Shown here: positions 23,401 to 31,446 of the stretch, in pieces
Layout: each line of letters begins with the position of its first letter
Numbering within the stretch: position 1 is the stretch's first letter
Origin: Treponema sp.
GTDB lineage: Bacteria > Spirochaetota > Spirochaetia > Treponematales > Treponemataceae
Direction: 5' to 3'
Assembly (NCBI GenBank): GCA_024402635.1
Contig: JAKSTJ010000023.1
Span: 1-40,828 of the forward strand
DNA: 40,828 nucleotides
Made by a program: the position numbers and the translations under genes
Notes under the pieces: model-generated
Told to the model about the DNA's origin: nothing
Seen by the model: the letters and a program-made list of their open reading frames with translations, nothing else
Databases searched by the model: none

Positions 23401-23518
23401 TGAAAAGAAAAAACAAATCTGTAAAGATCACGGATTTACATTAATACATGTGGATAATACCTATGCTCGAAGATATAACTTCTTGAAAGATATATTGACG
23501 GAGTTTTTTGATGGATAG
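20498..23518 (+). CDS. SF1 helicase with WYL-like N-terminus and DUF2726-type nuclease C-terminus
   Basis: A 1006-residue predicted defence protein. Residues ~8-80 (SIHEGKWLYVEYQNSD...KYWISI, FVDKI) resemble a WYL ligand-sensing domain. The Upf1/Dna2-like SF1 motor follows: QGPPGTGKTTT (about 350), DEASQ (about 602), VGDPQQLNPV (about 628), HYRC, VHAFQGDEKDE (about 780) and NVAVSRAKEKL (about 818). Residues ~880-1005 look like the DUF2726 restriction-endonuclease fold: RASIDFVIY, AIELDGPEHHD, an Arg/Lys-rich helix and FTLIHVDNT. This gives a nucleic-acid motor with its own nuclease and a possible sensor. The next gene, 21 bases on, is a small HTH protein. Anti-phage function is inferred from domains and neighbours. 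Confidence 0.85.
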   Translation: MNAISKDIFRSIHEGKWLYVEYQNSDNEKTKYWISINNINIEKKSLEVTGLHLGNFTTKNLFMFVDKILASQIMDGTFYHTNKTLLKDIDVYPEKYSFIFSNIVNLKTLNYLADCNKLADLPKINNEYTLIKKLDATKIQNHRYNLDDEQFKMIVNSFKKTASIKKEKNINSVIQLALNVLSVHTPKGLYVLAYREVMFDVAKRSLLAGNKIKICTEFCVDGTTKQSIQNFIQPDEMEFLENIDQIPEFVKDLITENIHGNKNYSVDDCPYFICLQRNTNINLEKEYEAIIDMYANDNVTIPIQAFFGELHSVKANSETLPIALIDRNVNLDQLLAIHNAINYPVAYIQGPPGTGKTTTIINTIITAFFNNKTVLFSSYNNHPIDGVIEKLTNLKYRGYTIPFPILRIASNDKIPETIKYIKNLLLTTQNLSVFTDALNQNKQSQIERTRQLTELLQKHEEQLDLKERRDLIEAMLSKNENMNLRLNLEGQQENAITKRLKEIGNITDEEALALLYFDHDKLMQFINFTSVKYLKQLYEPEYKDFIEILKLQDEQKQITEFNKYVSVSSNIIKLQKVFPVFCATCISTQKIGEPRVYFDTTIMDEASQCNTAVSLVPIIRGKSLMLVGDPQQLNPVITLDPNINSELKAKYNVNDSYDYIKNSIYKAFLANDSVSQETLLHNHYRCAKEIIEFNNKKYYNNQLNVKSRVMYDKPLMFCEVAENYSSDKNTAPEEVETIIKYVKNNPNKKIGIITPFKNQKDLIEHRLKEEHLDQEINCGTVHAFQGDEKDEILFSLALTDHTHEKTYDWLKNNRELLNVAVSRAKEKLILISSNKELKRLHKKDEQDDLFELANYVQTNGEYKVTSRENSSRALGIKPYSSETEDAFLTTLNQALSVLIEDDSQYSVKREVQTSHLFEKLPSDCSFFFRASIDFVIYKKGFRNKEFPVLAIELDGPEHHDDPKVMERDEKKKQICKDHGFTLIHVDNTYARRYNFLKDILTEFFDG

Positions 23519-23539
23519 GATTCTGCTATAATAAAGTAT

Positions 23540-23944
23540 ATGGACCGTTTATTTGAAAACCACAGACAAGAAAGAATAATAAAAATCCTCAAAATGATAA
23601 AAGAAGGCAAAATCGTAAACTCATCAACAGTTGGCGATTTAGGTGTAAGCGTTACAGCATTATCAAAAGACTTCAAGGCAATTATGTATGACATTGGACT
23701 TCCAATAGTTTATGATGCAAAAATTCATTCCTATGTTGCCACCGAAGATTTCGAAATTCCCTGGCGAGTTATAAATGATGAAATATCGGAATTATTAGAG
23801 CAATCAAAAAAAGGCATTCAAGAATTGATTGAAAAAGATTCTGATAATATGAAACTCAAACAAATTCTAGAAAATCTTAAGGGTATTGAAAAATTAAATT
23901 CGGAGAAACTTTGTTTGATTGAAAAAGATGGGTTTGATTTTTAA
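23540..23944 (+). CDS. HTH protein resembling the N-terminus of WYL regulators
   Basis: A 134-residue protein. Residues 10-70 (RQERIIKILKMIKEGKIVNSSTVGDLGVSVTALSKDFKAIM) form an HTH_11/DeoR-type domain. It is followed by DIGLPIVYDAKIHSYVA, the linker that in WYL-family regulators leads from the HTH to the WYL domain. Here the chain ends instead in a Glu/Lys-rich helix, so no WYL domain is present. The preceding gene has a WYL-like domain at its N-terminus. The likely role is control of the helicase-nuclease gene. A TATAAT box (23527-23532) stands 7 bases before the ATG and no ribosome binding site is seen. Confidence 0.75.
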   Translation: MDRLFENHRQERIIKILKMIKEGKIVNSSTVGDLGVSVTALSKDFKAIMYDIGLPIVYDAKIHSYVATEDFEIPWRVINDEISELLEQSKKGIQELIEKDSDNMKLKQILENLKGIEKLNSEKLCLIEKDGFDF

Positions 23945-24049
23945 GGGGGAACTTTGTCTAAATCTAGAAAATTAAGTTTTATGAAATAATACCCTCTAGT
24001 ACTATGTGAAGCTATACTATAACTGATATATATATTTTGGAGGCATTTT

Positions 24050-25156
24050 ATGCAATCAGATAACGACATTTCTTTCTCTGATTATTATGTAGCCTACTTT
24101 GATATTTTAGGATATAAGTCATATTTTTCAGAAAAAGCCGAAAAATCATTAGAATTTGTAAAATCGATAGAAAGTGCAATAACTAAAACTAAAAACATGA
24201 TTAATAATAATAAAAAATCAAACATCATAACAAATTTTGCACATATTCAAATCGATTATAGAATTTTTTCAGATAATATTCTTCTTTGCATGCAAGTAAC
24301 AGACACTCCTCTTGAAAAAATTCGTCTACTTATTTTTTTGCAAATTGTATGCGACATTCAACGGGGATTTATATTTGATTATGGATTATTTCTTCGCGGT
24401 GGAGTAACAAAAGGAAGTTTCCTCATAACAGAAAACAGTATTCATGGACAGGCATTAATTGAATGTGTCAATATGGAGGAAACAGCTGTCTATCCAAGAA
24501 TTTTAGTTTCAGATTTAATTCGTAACTTTATTAAAGAGTCACCATCATATATTTCAAGTCAAAATAATCGTATCGATAATTTAATAGAAAAAATCAAATC
24601 TGATGAACAGTTATTAGAAAATGAAGAAATGGAATTATTAACTTATAAGCAATATCTTCAATTGGAACTATCAATAAAGGAATGGTATTTATCACTTGTT
24701 GTTCGTAAAGAAGAGAATGATTCACCTTTTCTAAACTATCTATACGATATTGATATTGAAAAAATTTTTCCTCAATATATAAATCAGATTAAAGATTTAC
24801 CCAAAATAATTACAAATATGAAACCACTGTCTGAGTATGAATTATCTATTCTGGAAAACAATATAAAAATCAATCAACCTGAAGCATTAAAAAATATGAT
24901 GATCATTCATAAAAACAAATGCGAAACAAAAATAAATGAATGGTGTAATTATTGTAATATTGATAAACCACTGCCGAAAAATGTTGAATTAAGGAAAAGA
25001 ATAATCCAAAAATATTTATGGGTAATTGATTTTCATAATATATTATGTTCAGTTTATAAATTACCAGAATTTATAATTCAAGTATCTGCGATTTATAATG
25101 ATGAAGTTCAAGAATATGATTTTAAATGTAATGATAATTCCATAAATCTTAGCTAA
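24050..25156 (+). CDS. Cyclase-fold-like protein of unknown activity
   Basis: A 368-residue soluble protein. The first ~165 residues follow the class III nucleotidyl cyclase layout: YYVAYFDILGYKSYF with Asp18 in the first metal-site position, RIFSDNILLC with Asp75 in the second, then FLRGGVTKGSF, HGQALIECVNMEETAVYPRI. These blocks match a broad family of uncharacterised 'FDILG' proteins that often sit by defence genes. The C-terminal ~200 residues are helical without a known motif. Canonical base-selecting residues are not obvious, so it may be a degenerate cyclase. TTGGAGG precedes the ATG, and a strong hairpin ends the transcript, so it is a separate unit. Confidence 0.6.
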   Translation: MQSDNDISFSDYYVAYFDILGYKSYFSEKAEKSLEFVKSIESAITKTKNMINNNKKSNIITNFAHIQIDYRIFSDNILLCMQVTDTPLEKIRLLIFLQIVCDIQRGFIFDYGLFLRGGVTKGSFLITENSIHGQALIECVNMEETAVYPRILVSDLIRNFIKESPSYISSQNNRIDNLIEKIKSDEQLLENEEMELLTYKQYLQLELSIKEWYLSLVVRKEENDSPFLNYLYDIDIEKIFPQYINQIKDLPKIITNMKPLSEYELSILENNIKINQPEALKNMMIIHKNKCETKINEWCNYCNIDKPLPKNVELRKRIIQKYLWVIDFHNILCSVYKLPEFIIQVSAIYNDEVQEYDFKCNDNSINLS

Positions 25157-25206
25157 ACTCAATAAATCGATAACTTCTACCCAGGAATCTATCGATTTAT
25201 TGAGTT
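25156..25206. terminator. 17-bp perfect inverted repeat
   Basis: Arms AACTCAATAAATCGATA (25156-25172) and TATCGATTTATTGAGTT (25190-25206) surround a 17-base loop. It begins in the stop codon of the cyclase-like gene and is followed by TT. It can terminate that transcript; an operator for the methyltransferase operon is also possible. Confidence 0.7.
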
Positions 25207-25235
25207 TATATCTAAAAGGGCTTATAATAAATAGC

Positions 25236-26471
25236 GTGGGTGGAATTCATTTAAAAAATAATTACACAGTAATTGATCTCTTTGCAGGTTGCGGTGGATT
25301 GTCATTAGGATTGTATGAATCTGGATGGCATGGTCTTTTTGCAATCGAAAAAAATGAATTTGCCTTTGAAACTCTCAAATATAATTTAATAGAAAAAAAA
25401 CACCATTTTAACTGGCCAGACTGGCTTCCTATAAAAAATCATGATATTAACCAGATTTTGGAGAATTATCCTGAACAATTAAAAGCTCTTCAAGGAACTG
25501 TGGATCTGGTTGCCGGAGGGCCTCCATGCCAGGGATTTTCTATGGCTGGAAAACGCGTTGAAAATGATGTCAGAAATCAGCTCGTTTTTTCATATATCAA
25601 ATTTATTGAATATGTTCAGCCAAAAATGATTCTTTTTGAAAATGTAAAGGGCTTTACTTATGCTTTTGATAAAACTAAAAATCCAGATGCAGTTCCATAC
25701 TCAAAAATCGTAATCGAAAAACTGCAGCAACTTGGCTATGATGTTTCGCCACAGGTTATAGATTTTTCAAAATATGGAGTTCCTCAAAAAAGAAAACGTT
25801 TTATTCTTGTTGGAATAAAAAAAGAAATTGGAAATGCAAAAAACTTTGTTGAAAAACTTGATAACAATAAACAGAAGTTTTTGAACTCAAAACATCTTTC
25901 TGAAACAACAACAATTGCTGATGCAATTTCTGATTTATTAAGAACAAATGGCGAAGCCCCTACTCCAGATAGAAAAGGTTTTATGTCTGGACTCTATGGA
26001 ACACCTGTTTCAAATTATCAGAAACTAATGCGCAGTGAACAAGAAACAGACAATACAGTTGCAGACAGCCACAGTTTTGCAAAACAGTCTGATGAAAAAG
26101 TTGCATGTTATAAAAAATTACTCGCTGAATATCCTAAAAGAGGTATTCGTATTGATGGTAAAAAACGAGAAGCTTGGGGAATTGCTCAAAGGGGTATCGT
26201 AATCCTCGATCCAAAATCTGCAGCTCCTACAATTACAGGACAGCCAGATGATTATCTTCATTATTGTGAACCTCGTATTATGACTGTAAGAGAATGTGCC
26301 CGCATTCAGTCTTTCCCAGATTGGTATGAAATCAAGAAAAAGTACACAACTGGCGGTAAGCAGCGCAAAGTTGAAGTCCCAAGATATTCTCAAGTTGGTA
26401 ACGCAATTCCACCTTTATTCGCAGAACAGGCAGGATTGGTTCTTAAGGAGATGCTGAATGGAAAATACTAA
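25236..26471 (+). CDS. DNA (cytosine-5) methyltransferase
   Basis: A 411-residue m5C methylase that transfers methyl from S-adenosylmethionine to cytosine C5. Motifs in order: I YTVIDLFAGCGGLSLG, IV GGPPCQGFSMAGKR with the catalytic Cys at about residue 98, VI FENVKGF, VIII YGVPQKRKRFILVG, a target-recognition region (about residues 220-330), IX RECARIQSFPDW and X SQVGNAIPPLFAE. I place the start at GTG 25236: an upstream in-frame TTG at 25200 lies inside the inverted repeat and has no ribosome binding site. It overlaps the next gene by 14 bases. It should protect host DNA from the McrBC/LlaJI-like nuclease encoded downstream. Confidence 0.93.
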   Translation: MGGIHLKNNYTVIDLFAGCGGLSLGLYESGWHGLFAIEKNEFAFETLKYNLIEKKHHFNWPDWLPIKNHDINQILENYPEQLKALQGTVDLVAGGPPCQGFSMAGKRVENDVRNQLVFSYIKFIEYVQPKMILFENVKGFTYAFDKTKNPDAVPYSKIVIEKLQQLGYDVSPQVIDFSKYGVPQKRKRFILVGIKKEIGNAKNFVEKLDNNKQKFLNSKHLSETTTIADAISDLLRTNGEAPTPDRKGFMSGLYGTPVSNYQKLMRSEQETDNTVADSHSFAKQSDEKVACYKKLLAEYPKRGIRIDGKKREAWGIAQRGIVILDPKSAAPTITGQPDDYLHYCEPRIMTVRECARIQSFPDWYEIKKKYTTGGKQRKVEVPRYSQVGNAIPPLFAEQAGLVLKEMLNGKY

Positions 26472-28902
26472 TTCTCAAGTAAACTTCAGAGTTAGTTCTG
26501 CAATAAAAGATTTAATTGGTAAAGATCTCATCCGAAATGATTATGTTGCAATTTTTGAACTTGTAAAGAATTCCTACGATGCCTATGCCAAAAAAGTACA
26601 AATTACCTTTGAAGATAATAGAATAACAATTGCAGATAATGGCAAGGGAATGACTTTTAATGATCTTGAAGAAAAATGGTTATTTTTAGCTTATTCTGCA
26701 AAAAAAGATGGTTCAGAAGATAGCGAGAAAGAAAAACAAACTTCATATCGCGATATGATTAATCGTCATTATGCCGGTGCAAAAGGTGTTGGGCGTTTCT
26801 CTTGTGATAGACTAGGTGAAAACCTTATACTGACAACAAAAAATGAGAAATCACTCAATGTAGAGCGAATTACTATTGATTGGAAACAATTTGAGAAAGA
26901 TCAGAAAGAAGAATTTGAAGAGATAAAATTTTCTCATGAAATTGTGCCCGATGATTTTATTTTTCCAGATAATGCTAATACAGGAACTGTTCTCAAAATC
27001 GATAATCTAAGAGAACCATGGAATAGAGAAAAAATTCTTGAATTAAAATCCTCACTCGAAAAATTGATAAATCCATTTTCTGAAAGCATTGATTTTGAAA
27101 TAGAGTTTATTTGTGAAAAAGAAAGAAATGAGGATGAAAAGACAAAACAAAATAAATTATTTCTTGAAAAAGATATAGTTAATGGGGTTCTAAGTAATAG
27201 TATTTCAAAAGTTATTTCTCTTAAAACAACTAAGATAGAAGTTACTTTAAATAAAGATAAAATAAAGACGATCCTTACTGACCGTGACAAAAAAATATAT
27301 GAATTGGAAGAGCTAAATATATATGACAAATTAGAAGATGTTTCCATAAACCTTTACTTTCTAAATCAGGCAGCAAAGACAGCATTCTCAAAAAAAATGG
27401 GAGTTCAACCAGTTAATTATGGATCCATTATGCTTTTTAGAAATGGTTTTAGAATTCTTCCATTTGGAAATCCTGGTGATGATAGTTGGAAATTGGATTA
27501 TAGATCTCAGCAAGGATATAATCGCTTTTTGGGAACCAGAGATTTATTTGGACGTGTCGATATTCAGACAGATAAAATAGAAGAATTTAAGGAAGTTTCA
27601 AGTAGAGATGGTGGTTTAATACAATCCAAAACAACAATTCAATTAAACAGATTGTTCGAAATTACACACCGAAGACTTGAACGTTATGTAGCTGGCGTAC
27701 TCTGGGGAGAAGCATTCCTGAAAAAAGAGTATTTTAAGAATACTTCAAAAGAGAATATTGATTCAAAAAGAGATATTCTTAAAAATAAAGACAAATTCTC
27801 TGACTCATCAGAATATATTTTTACTTCTAGCTTAGGAAGCAAAATTGACTTTGTAAATCTTGTAAAAACATTAATTAATGATAAATCTGTTAATGTAGTT
27901 TATTACAACAAAGATTTGGCAAATATTTTTTCTCAACCAACATTGTTTGATGATGCAAATCCACAAGTTATAGATGACCTTGAACGAATTGCACAAAAAA
28001 CAAATGATAGTGATTTGTTGTTTTCTGTAGATGAAGCAAAGAAAAAAATTCTTGATCTTCAAAAAGAAAAAGAAGCCGCAGAAAATCGTGCAGAAGAAGC
28101 AGAGGCTCGAGCAACAAAAGCAGACAATGATCGTGATACTGCAATTTTTGAGAAAAATATTGCAGAAGTAAAAAAAGAACAGGCAGAACAAGAAACTAAA
28201 AAAGTCCAAAAAGAAAAAGAACAGATTGCAAGTGAAAATTTATTCCTCTTATCTGATGTAAATCAAGATGTAAAGCAATTACAATGTTTACAACATCATA
28301 TAACTCATACTTCAAGTTTTATAAATGAATTGACTTTAAAAGCTTTGGATTCATTAAAAAATAATGATATTGAAACTGCAACAAGCTATCTACAAAAAAT
28401 TCTTTTTGAAAATACAAAAATTACAACTGTTTCAGCTTATGTAAGTAAAGCAAAATTTGATGTCATGGCAAATAAGATTAAAAATGACATTGTAATGTTT
28501 ATAAATGAATATTTGGAGAATGTTTATTCCCATGAAAAGGATGCTATAAAAGTTGATTTGCAGCAAACTTCATTAAAATATGAGATAAAGTTTTCTCCAA
28601 TTGAAATTATAGTTGTAATAGACAATTTGGTAAGTAACGCTAAAAAAGCTAATGCAAAAAATATTGCTACTTGGTGGGATGAATCTGAAACTTCGTTATT
28701 ATTCCATTTTGCAGATGATGGAAATGGGATTTCTAGTGAAATCGTAAATAGAATATTTGATTACAGATTTACAACAACAAACGGTGGTGGTCTCGGACTA
28801 TATCATTCAAAAGAAATAATGAATAAGTTACACGGCAATATTTTGGTTAGAAATGATAATAATACAGAGTTCATTCTTGAATTTTATAAGGGTGGAAAAT
28901 AA
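26458..28902 (+). CDS. Double GHKL ATPase / histidine-kinase-like protein of a restriction cluster
   Basis: An 814-residue protein with two ATP-binding folds. The N-terminus is an Hsp90/MutL/MORC-like GHKL domain: IFELVKNSYDA (E..N..D box), ADNGKGM, GAKGVGRFSCDRLG. The middle (~170-530) carries an S5-like region. Residues ~535-590 form a coiled coil. LQHHITHTSSFINEL (about 620-634) is a possible phospho-acceptor His region. The C-terminus is a histidine-kinase ATPase: DNLVSNAKKA (N box), DDGNGIS (G1), FTTTNGGGLGLYHS (G2). GHKL ATPases linked to methylases were described by Iyer, Abhiman and Aravind as MORC-like R-M components. The gene overlaps the methylase (14 bases) and the receiver gene (TAATG). 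Confidence 0.85.
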   Translation: MENTNSQVNFRVSSAIKDLIGKDLIRNDYVAIFELVKNSYDAYAKKVQITFEDNRITIADNGKGMTFNDLEEKWLFLAYSAKKDGSEDSEKEKQTSYRDMINRHYAGAKGVGRFSCDRLGENLILTTKNEKSLNVERITIDWKQFEKDQKEEFEEIKFSHEIVPDDFIFPDNANTGTVLKIDNLREPWNREKILELKSSLEKLINPFSESIDFEIEFICEKERNEDEKTKQNKLFLEKDIVNGVLSNSISKVISLKTTKIEVTLNKDKIKTILTDRDKKIYELEELNIYDKLEDVSINLYFLNQAAKTAFSKKMGVQPVNYGSIMLFRNGFRILPFGNPGDDSWKLDYRSQQGYNRFLGTRDLFGRVDIQTDKIEEFKEVSSRDGGLIQSKTTIQLNRLFEITHRRLERYVAGVLWGEAFLKKEYFKNTSKENIDSKRDILKNKDKFSDSSEYIFTSSLGSKIDFVNLVKTLINDKSVNVVYYNKDLANIFSQPTLFDDANPQVIDDLERIAQKTNDSDLLFSVDEAKKKILDLQKEKEAAENRAEEAEARATKADNDRDTAIFEKNIAEVKKEQAEQETKKVQKEKEQIASENLFLLSDVNQDVKQLQCLQHHITHTSSFINELTLKALDSLKNNDIETATSYLQKILFENTKITTVSAYVSKAKFDVMANKIKNDIVMFINEYLENVYSHEKDAIKVDLQQTSLKYEIKFSPIEIIVVIDNLVSNAKKANAKNIATWWDESETSLLFHFADDGNGISSEIVNRIFDYRFTTTNGGGLGLYHSKEIMNKLHGNILVRNDNNTEFILEFYKGGK

Positions 28903-29810
28903 TGAGTTTGAGATATAAAGTACTTTGGGTTGATGACAGAATAGATGAATTTATAAGCCTTAACTTTAATAAAGAATTGAAAGACTATATTGACGCTTCT
29001 TTCTTTGAGTCTGAAATTGATATGTGTGAATCAGCTGAAGAAGCAAAAGCAAAATTACGAGAAAAGAAATATGATGTAATCTTTTCTGATTATAACATGT
29101 CGGAAGAAAAAGGAGATTCTTTTATACAAGACATTAGATCTCAAAATATTAATTGTGAAATTCTTTTTTACTCAGCACAAGAAGAACCCCCTCTTGTGCA
29201 AGCAGATAGAATTTCATTCCTAAGACTTCAATCCAATCGTGCTTATAACGAATTGATGAATAAAATCAAATCCGTAATTGATTTATCGCTTGAGAAAATC
29301 AATGATTTAACTTCAATTCGAGGTCTTGTTATGGCTGAAGTCAGTGATCTGGATGTTAAGATGACTGAAATTATTGAAAAATATTGTAAAGCATCAGAAG
29401 TAAATAAAGAGGATCTAAAAAACTACATAATACAAAAGACTGAAAACAGAACAAAGGACTCTCTCAAAGCATCGGATTGCGAAAAGAAATGCGTACATGT
29501 TTGGAAAAATAAAGAACTTCTTGAAGTTGTTCATGAACAAGGTTTTGAATCCTATACGAAAGCAAGATCTTTAGATTATATCTTTAAGAAAACAAAATTT
29601 GGAATTAATCCATTTTTGACTGATTACAATGCAGAAATTATTCAAAACAGAAATTTTCTTGCACATTGTCATAGCGAGATTAAAGATGGTAAAGAAATTT
29701 TAATAACTAATAAAGGTGAAAAACAATTTACAAATAAAGAATTCAAAACAATAAGAAGTAATATTCTGAAATATTCAAAAATGTTTGATGAAGTTTTGAA
29801 GAAAGTTTAA
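28902..29810 (+). CDS. Receiver-domain protein with helical C-terminus
   Basis: A 302-residue protein. Residues 1-125 are a response-regulator receiver: VLWVDDRID (acidic pocket), IFSDYNMSEEKGD with the phospho-acceptor Asp63, and ILFYSAQEE supplying the Ser/Thr. The Lys normally found in the last strand is not evident (SFLRLQSNR). The remaining ~175 residues are helical, ending in NFLAHCHSEIKDGKEI, and contain no DNA-binding domain, so output is probably through protein contact. Its start overlaps the kinase-like stop, implying that the two form a phosphorelay or complex. A 190-base gap to the McrB gene contains only a 15-codon open frame at 29938-29985 that may be a gene remnant. Confidence 0.85.
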   Translation: MSLRYKVLWVDDRIDEFISLNFNKELKDYIDASFFESEIDMCESAEEAKAKLREKKYDVIFSDYNMSEEKGDSFIQDIRSQNINCEILFYSAQEEPPLVQADRISFLRLQSNRAYNELMNKIKSVIDLSLEKINDLTSIRGLVMAEVSDLDVKMTEIIEKYCKASEVNKEDLKNYIIQKTENRTKDSLKASDCEKKCVHVWKNKELLEVVHEQGFESYTKARSLDYIFKKTKFGINPFLTDYNAEIIQNRNFLAHCHSEIKDGKEILITNKGEKQFTNKEFKTIRSNILKYSKMFDEVLKKV

Positions 29811-30001
29811 TTACGGTATTTACAGTGTCATTGTGTAGAACTGTAACTGTGTTAGAATAATTCAAAATAAATTGGCGAAAATGAGGAAGTGGCATAGAAT
29901 TTGAGGAATAGGAAAATCGTTGAAGTAGGTGATGGGAATGAGTGAAGAAGAATTCGCAAAGATATGTGATCTGGGTATTTTTTGAAGGACGGATTTAATA
30001 G

Positions 30002-31444
30002 ATGAATAATGAAATATTTAATGAATTGAATAGATACAATATAGAAAAGAAAAATTTTTTTGAAAAATTCTCAGCAACTACGCAAAATCCAATTTCAAAT
30101 GTTTTTGAAGTTGGAGAAGTCATTGGTTCTGGACAATCTCGATGGCAAATAAAAGAGTTTACATTTGATTCGATAGAATTAGTTGATTTTAAATATCCTT
30201 CACGTATACGACCTATACAATATGATCTTTTATTTGAATTCATTGATTTTATTTTAAATAATCCAAATTGTTCGGATGATGTTTTACGAGAAAAAATAAA
30301 AGAATCAAATAATGCACATTATGATAAGTTTTTATATGGATATTCTGCTACATTAAAACTACTTGCCAATGAATTTATCAATCGTTATGAAAAGCAAAAT
30401 GATACTTTAAAATCGTCAGAAAATATCGAATCAACAAATAAAGCAAATTTTTTCAAAATTTCTAAAAACAGAATTGTTTTTGGAGCTCCTGGAACAGGAA
30501 AAAGTAATCTTTTAGAAAGACAAAGTATTTTTTTTAAACAGCAAGATTTGAAATCTGATATATATGTTGATAGGGTAACATTTCATCCAAATTATAATTA
30601 TCAAAATTTCGTTGGAACATATAAACCTATTTCACAGAAAACTGAATTAAATGGAAAAATCTTAAAGGAAATATCATATGAGTACATCCCCGGTCCATTT
30701 ATGCGTGTCTATGTAAATGCAAAGAAAAATCCTAAAAAGAACTTCCTGCTTCTTATCGAAGAAATTAACCGTGCAAATGTAGCCGCAGTATTTGGAGATG
30801 TATTCCAGCTGCTTGATAGACAATCAGATGGAACAAGTCAGTATCCGATTGCAGCAAGCGAAGATCAGAAAAACTATCTTGAATCTTGTGGCATTAACGA
30901 TGATGAAATTTCTATCCCCTCCAACATGTATATCTGGGCCACAATGAACAGTGCGGATCAAGGTGTTCTTCCAATGGATGCAGCCTTCAAACGCCGATGG
31001 GATTTTGAATATATCGATATTGATGATAACGAAGACAGCATCAAGAATTATGTCCTCCCTATTCCTCATAAAGATAGTGATGGAAATATTTCTTACACTT
31101 CAGAAAATTGGAACAAAATCCGTCATGCCATCAACAATAAACTCAAAAATATTTACGGCGTGAACGAAGATAAACTTCTTGGCCCATATTTCTTAAGTAA
31201 ATCAACTCTTGATGAAGCAGAACAAATTAATTACGAGACAGAAACTGATAAAGCGGAAAAGATTTGTTCTTTATTTAAAAGCAAAGTTCTTATGTATCTT
31301 TACGAAGATGTTGTAAAAATGAATCCTACTGAATTATTCAATAAATCAGTTTTCTCAGAAGACAAACCTCTTCACTATTCTGATTTGTGCAATAAATTTG
31401 ATGAACTTGGCCTTAAGATTTTTGATGAGGATTTTATTAAGTAA
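30002..31444 (+). CDS. McrB-like AAA+ GTPase subunit
   Basis: A 480-residue NTP-driven translocase subunit of a modification-dependent or LlaJI-type restriction enzyme. Residues 1-140 would be the target-recognition part. The motor has Walker A VFGAPGTGKSNLL (about 160-172), Walker B LLLIEEINRANVAAVFGDVFQLLDR and the McrB signature WATMNSADQGVLPMDAAFKRRWDF, where McrB has MNTAD. The C-terminal helices complete the AAA+ fold. It precedes the nuclease subunit by 2 bases. With the m5C methylase upstream this looks like an LlaJI-type R-M system rather than a stand-alone McrBC. Confidence 0.9.
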   Translation: MNNEIFNELNRYNIEKKNFFEKFSATTQNPISNVFEVGEVIGSGQSRWQIKEFTFDSIELVDFKYPSRIRPIQYDLLFEFIDFILNNPNCSDDVLREKIKESNNAHYDKFLYGYSATLKLLANEFINRYEKQNDTLKSSENIESTNKANFFKISKNRIVFGAPGTGKSNLLERQSIFFKQQDLKSDIYVDRVTFHPNYNYQNFVGTYKPISQKTELNGKILKEISYEYIPGPFMRVYVNAKKNPKKNFLLLIEEINRANVAAVFGDVFQLLDRQSDGTSQYPIAASEDQKNYLESCGINDDEISIPSNMYIWATMNSADQGVLPMDAAFKRRWDFEYIDIDDNEDSIKNYVLPIPHKDSDGNISYTSENWNKIRHAINNKLKNIYGVNEDKLLGPYFLSKSTLDEAEQINYETETDKAEKICSLFKSKVLMYLYEDVVKMNPTELFNKSVFSEDKPLHYSDLCNKFDELGLKIFDEDFIK

Positions 31445-31446
31445 GA

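Noticed and set aside
25200..25235. TTG 25200 as start of the methyltransferase
   Set aside because: It lies within the right arm of the 17-bp inverted repeat and adds residues not seen in the family; GTG 25236 is preferred.
29938..29985. 15-codon frame (starts MGMSEEEFAKICDLG) between the receiver and McrB genes
   Set aside because: Too short to support as a gene; it could be the end of a deleted gene.
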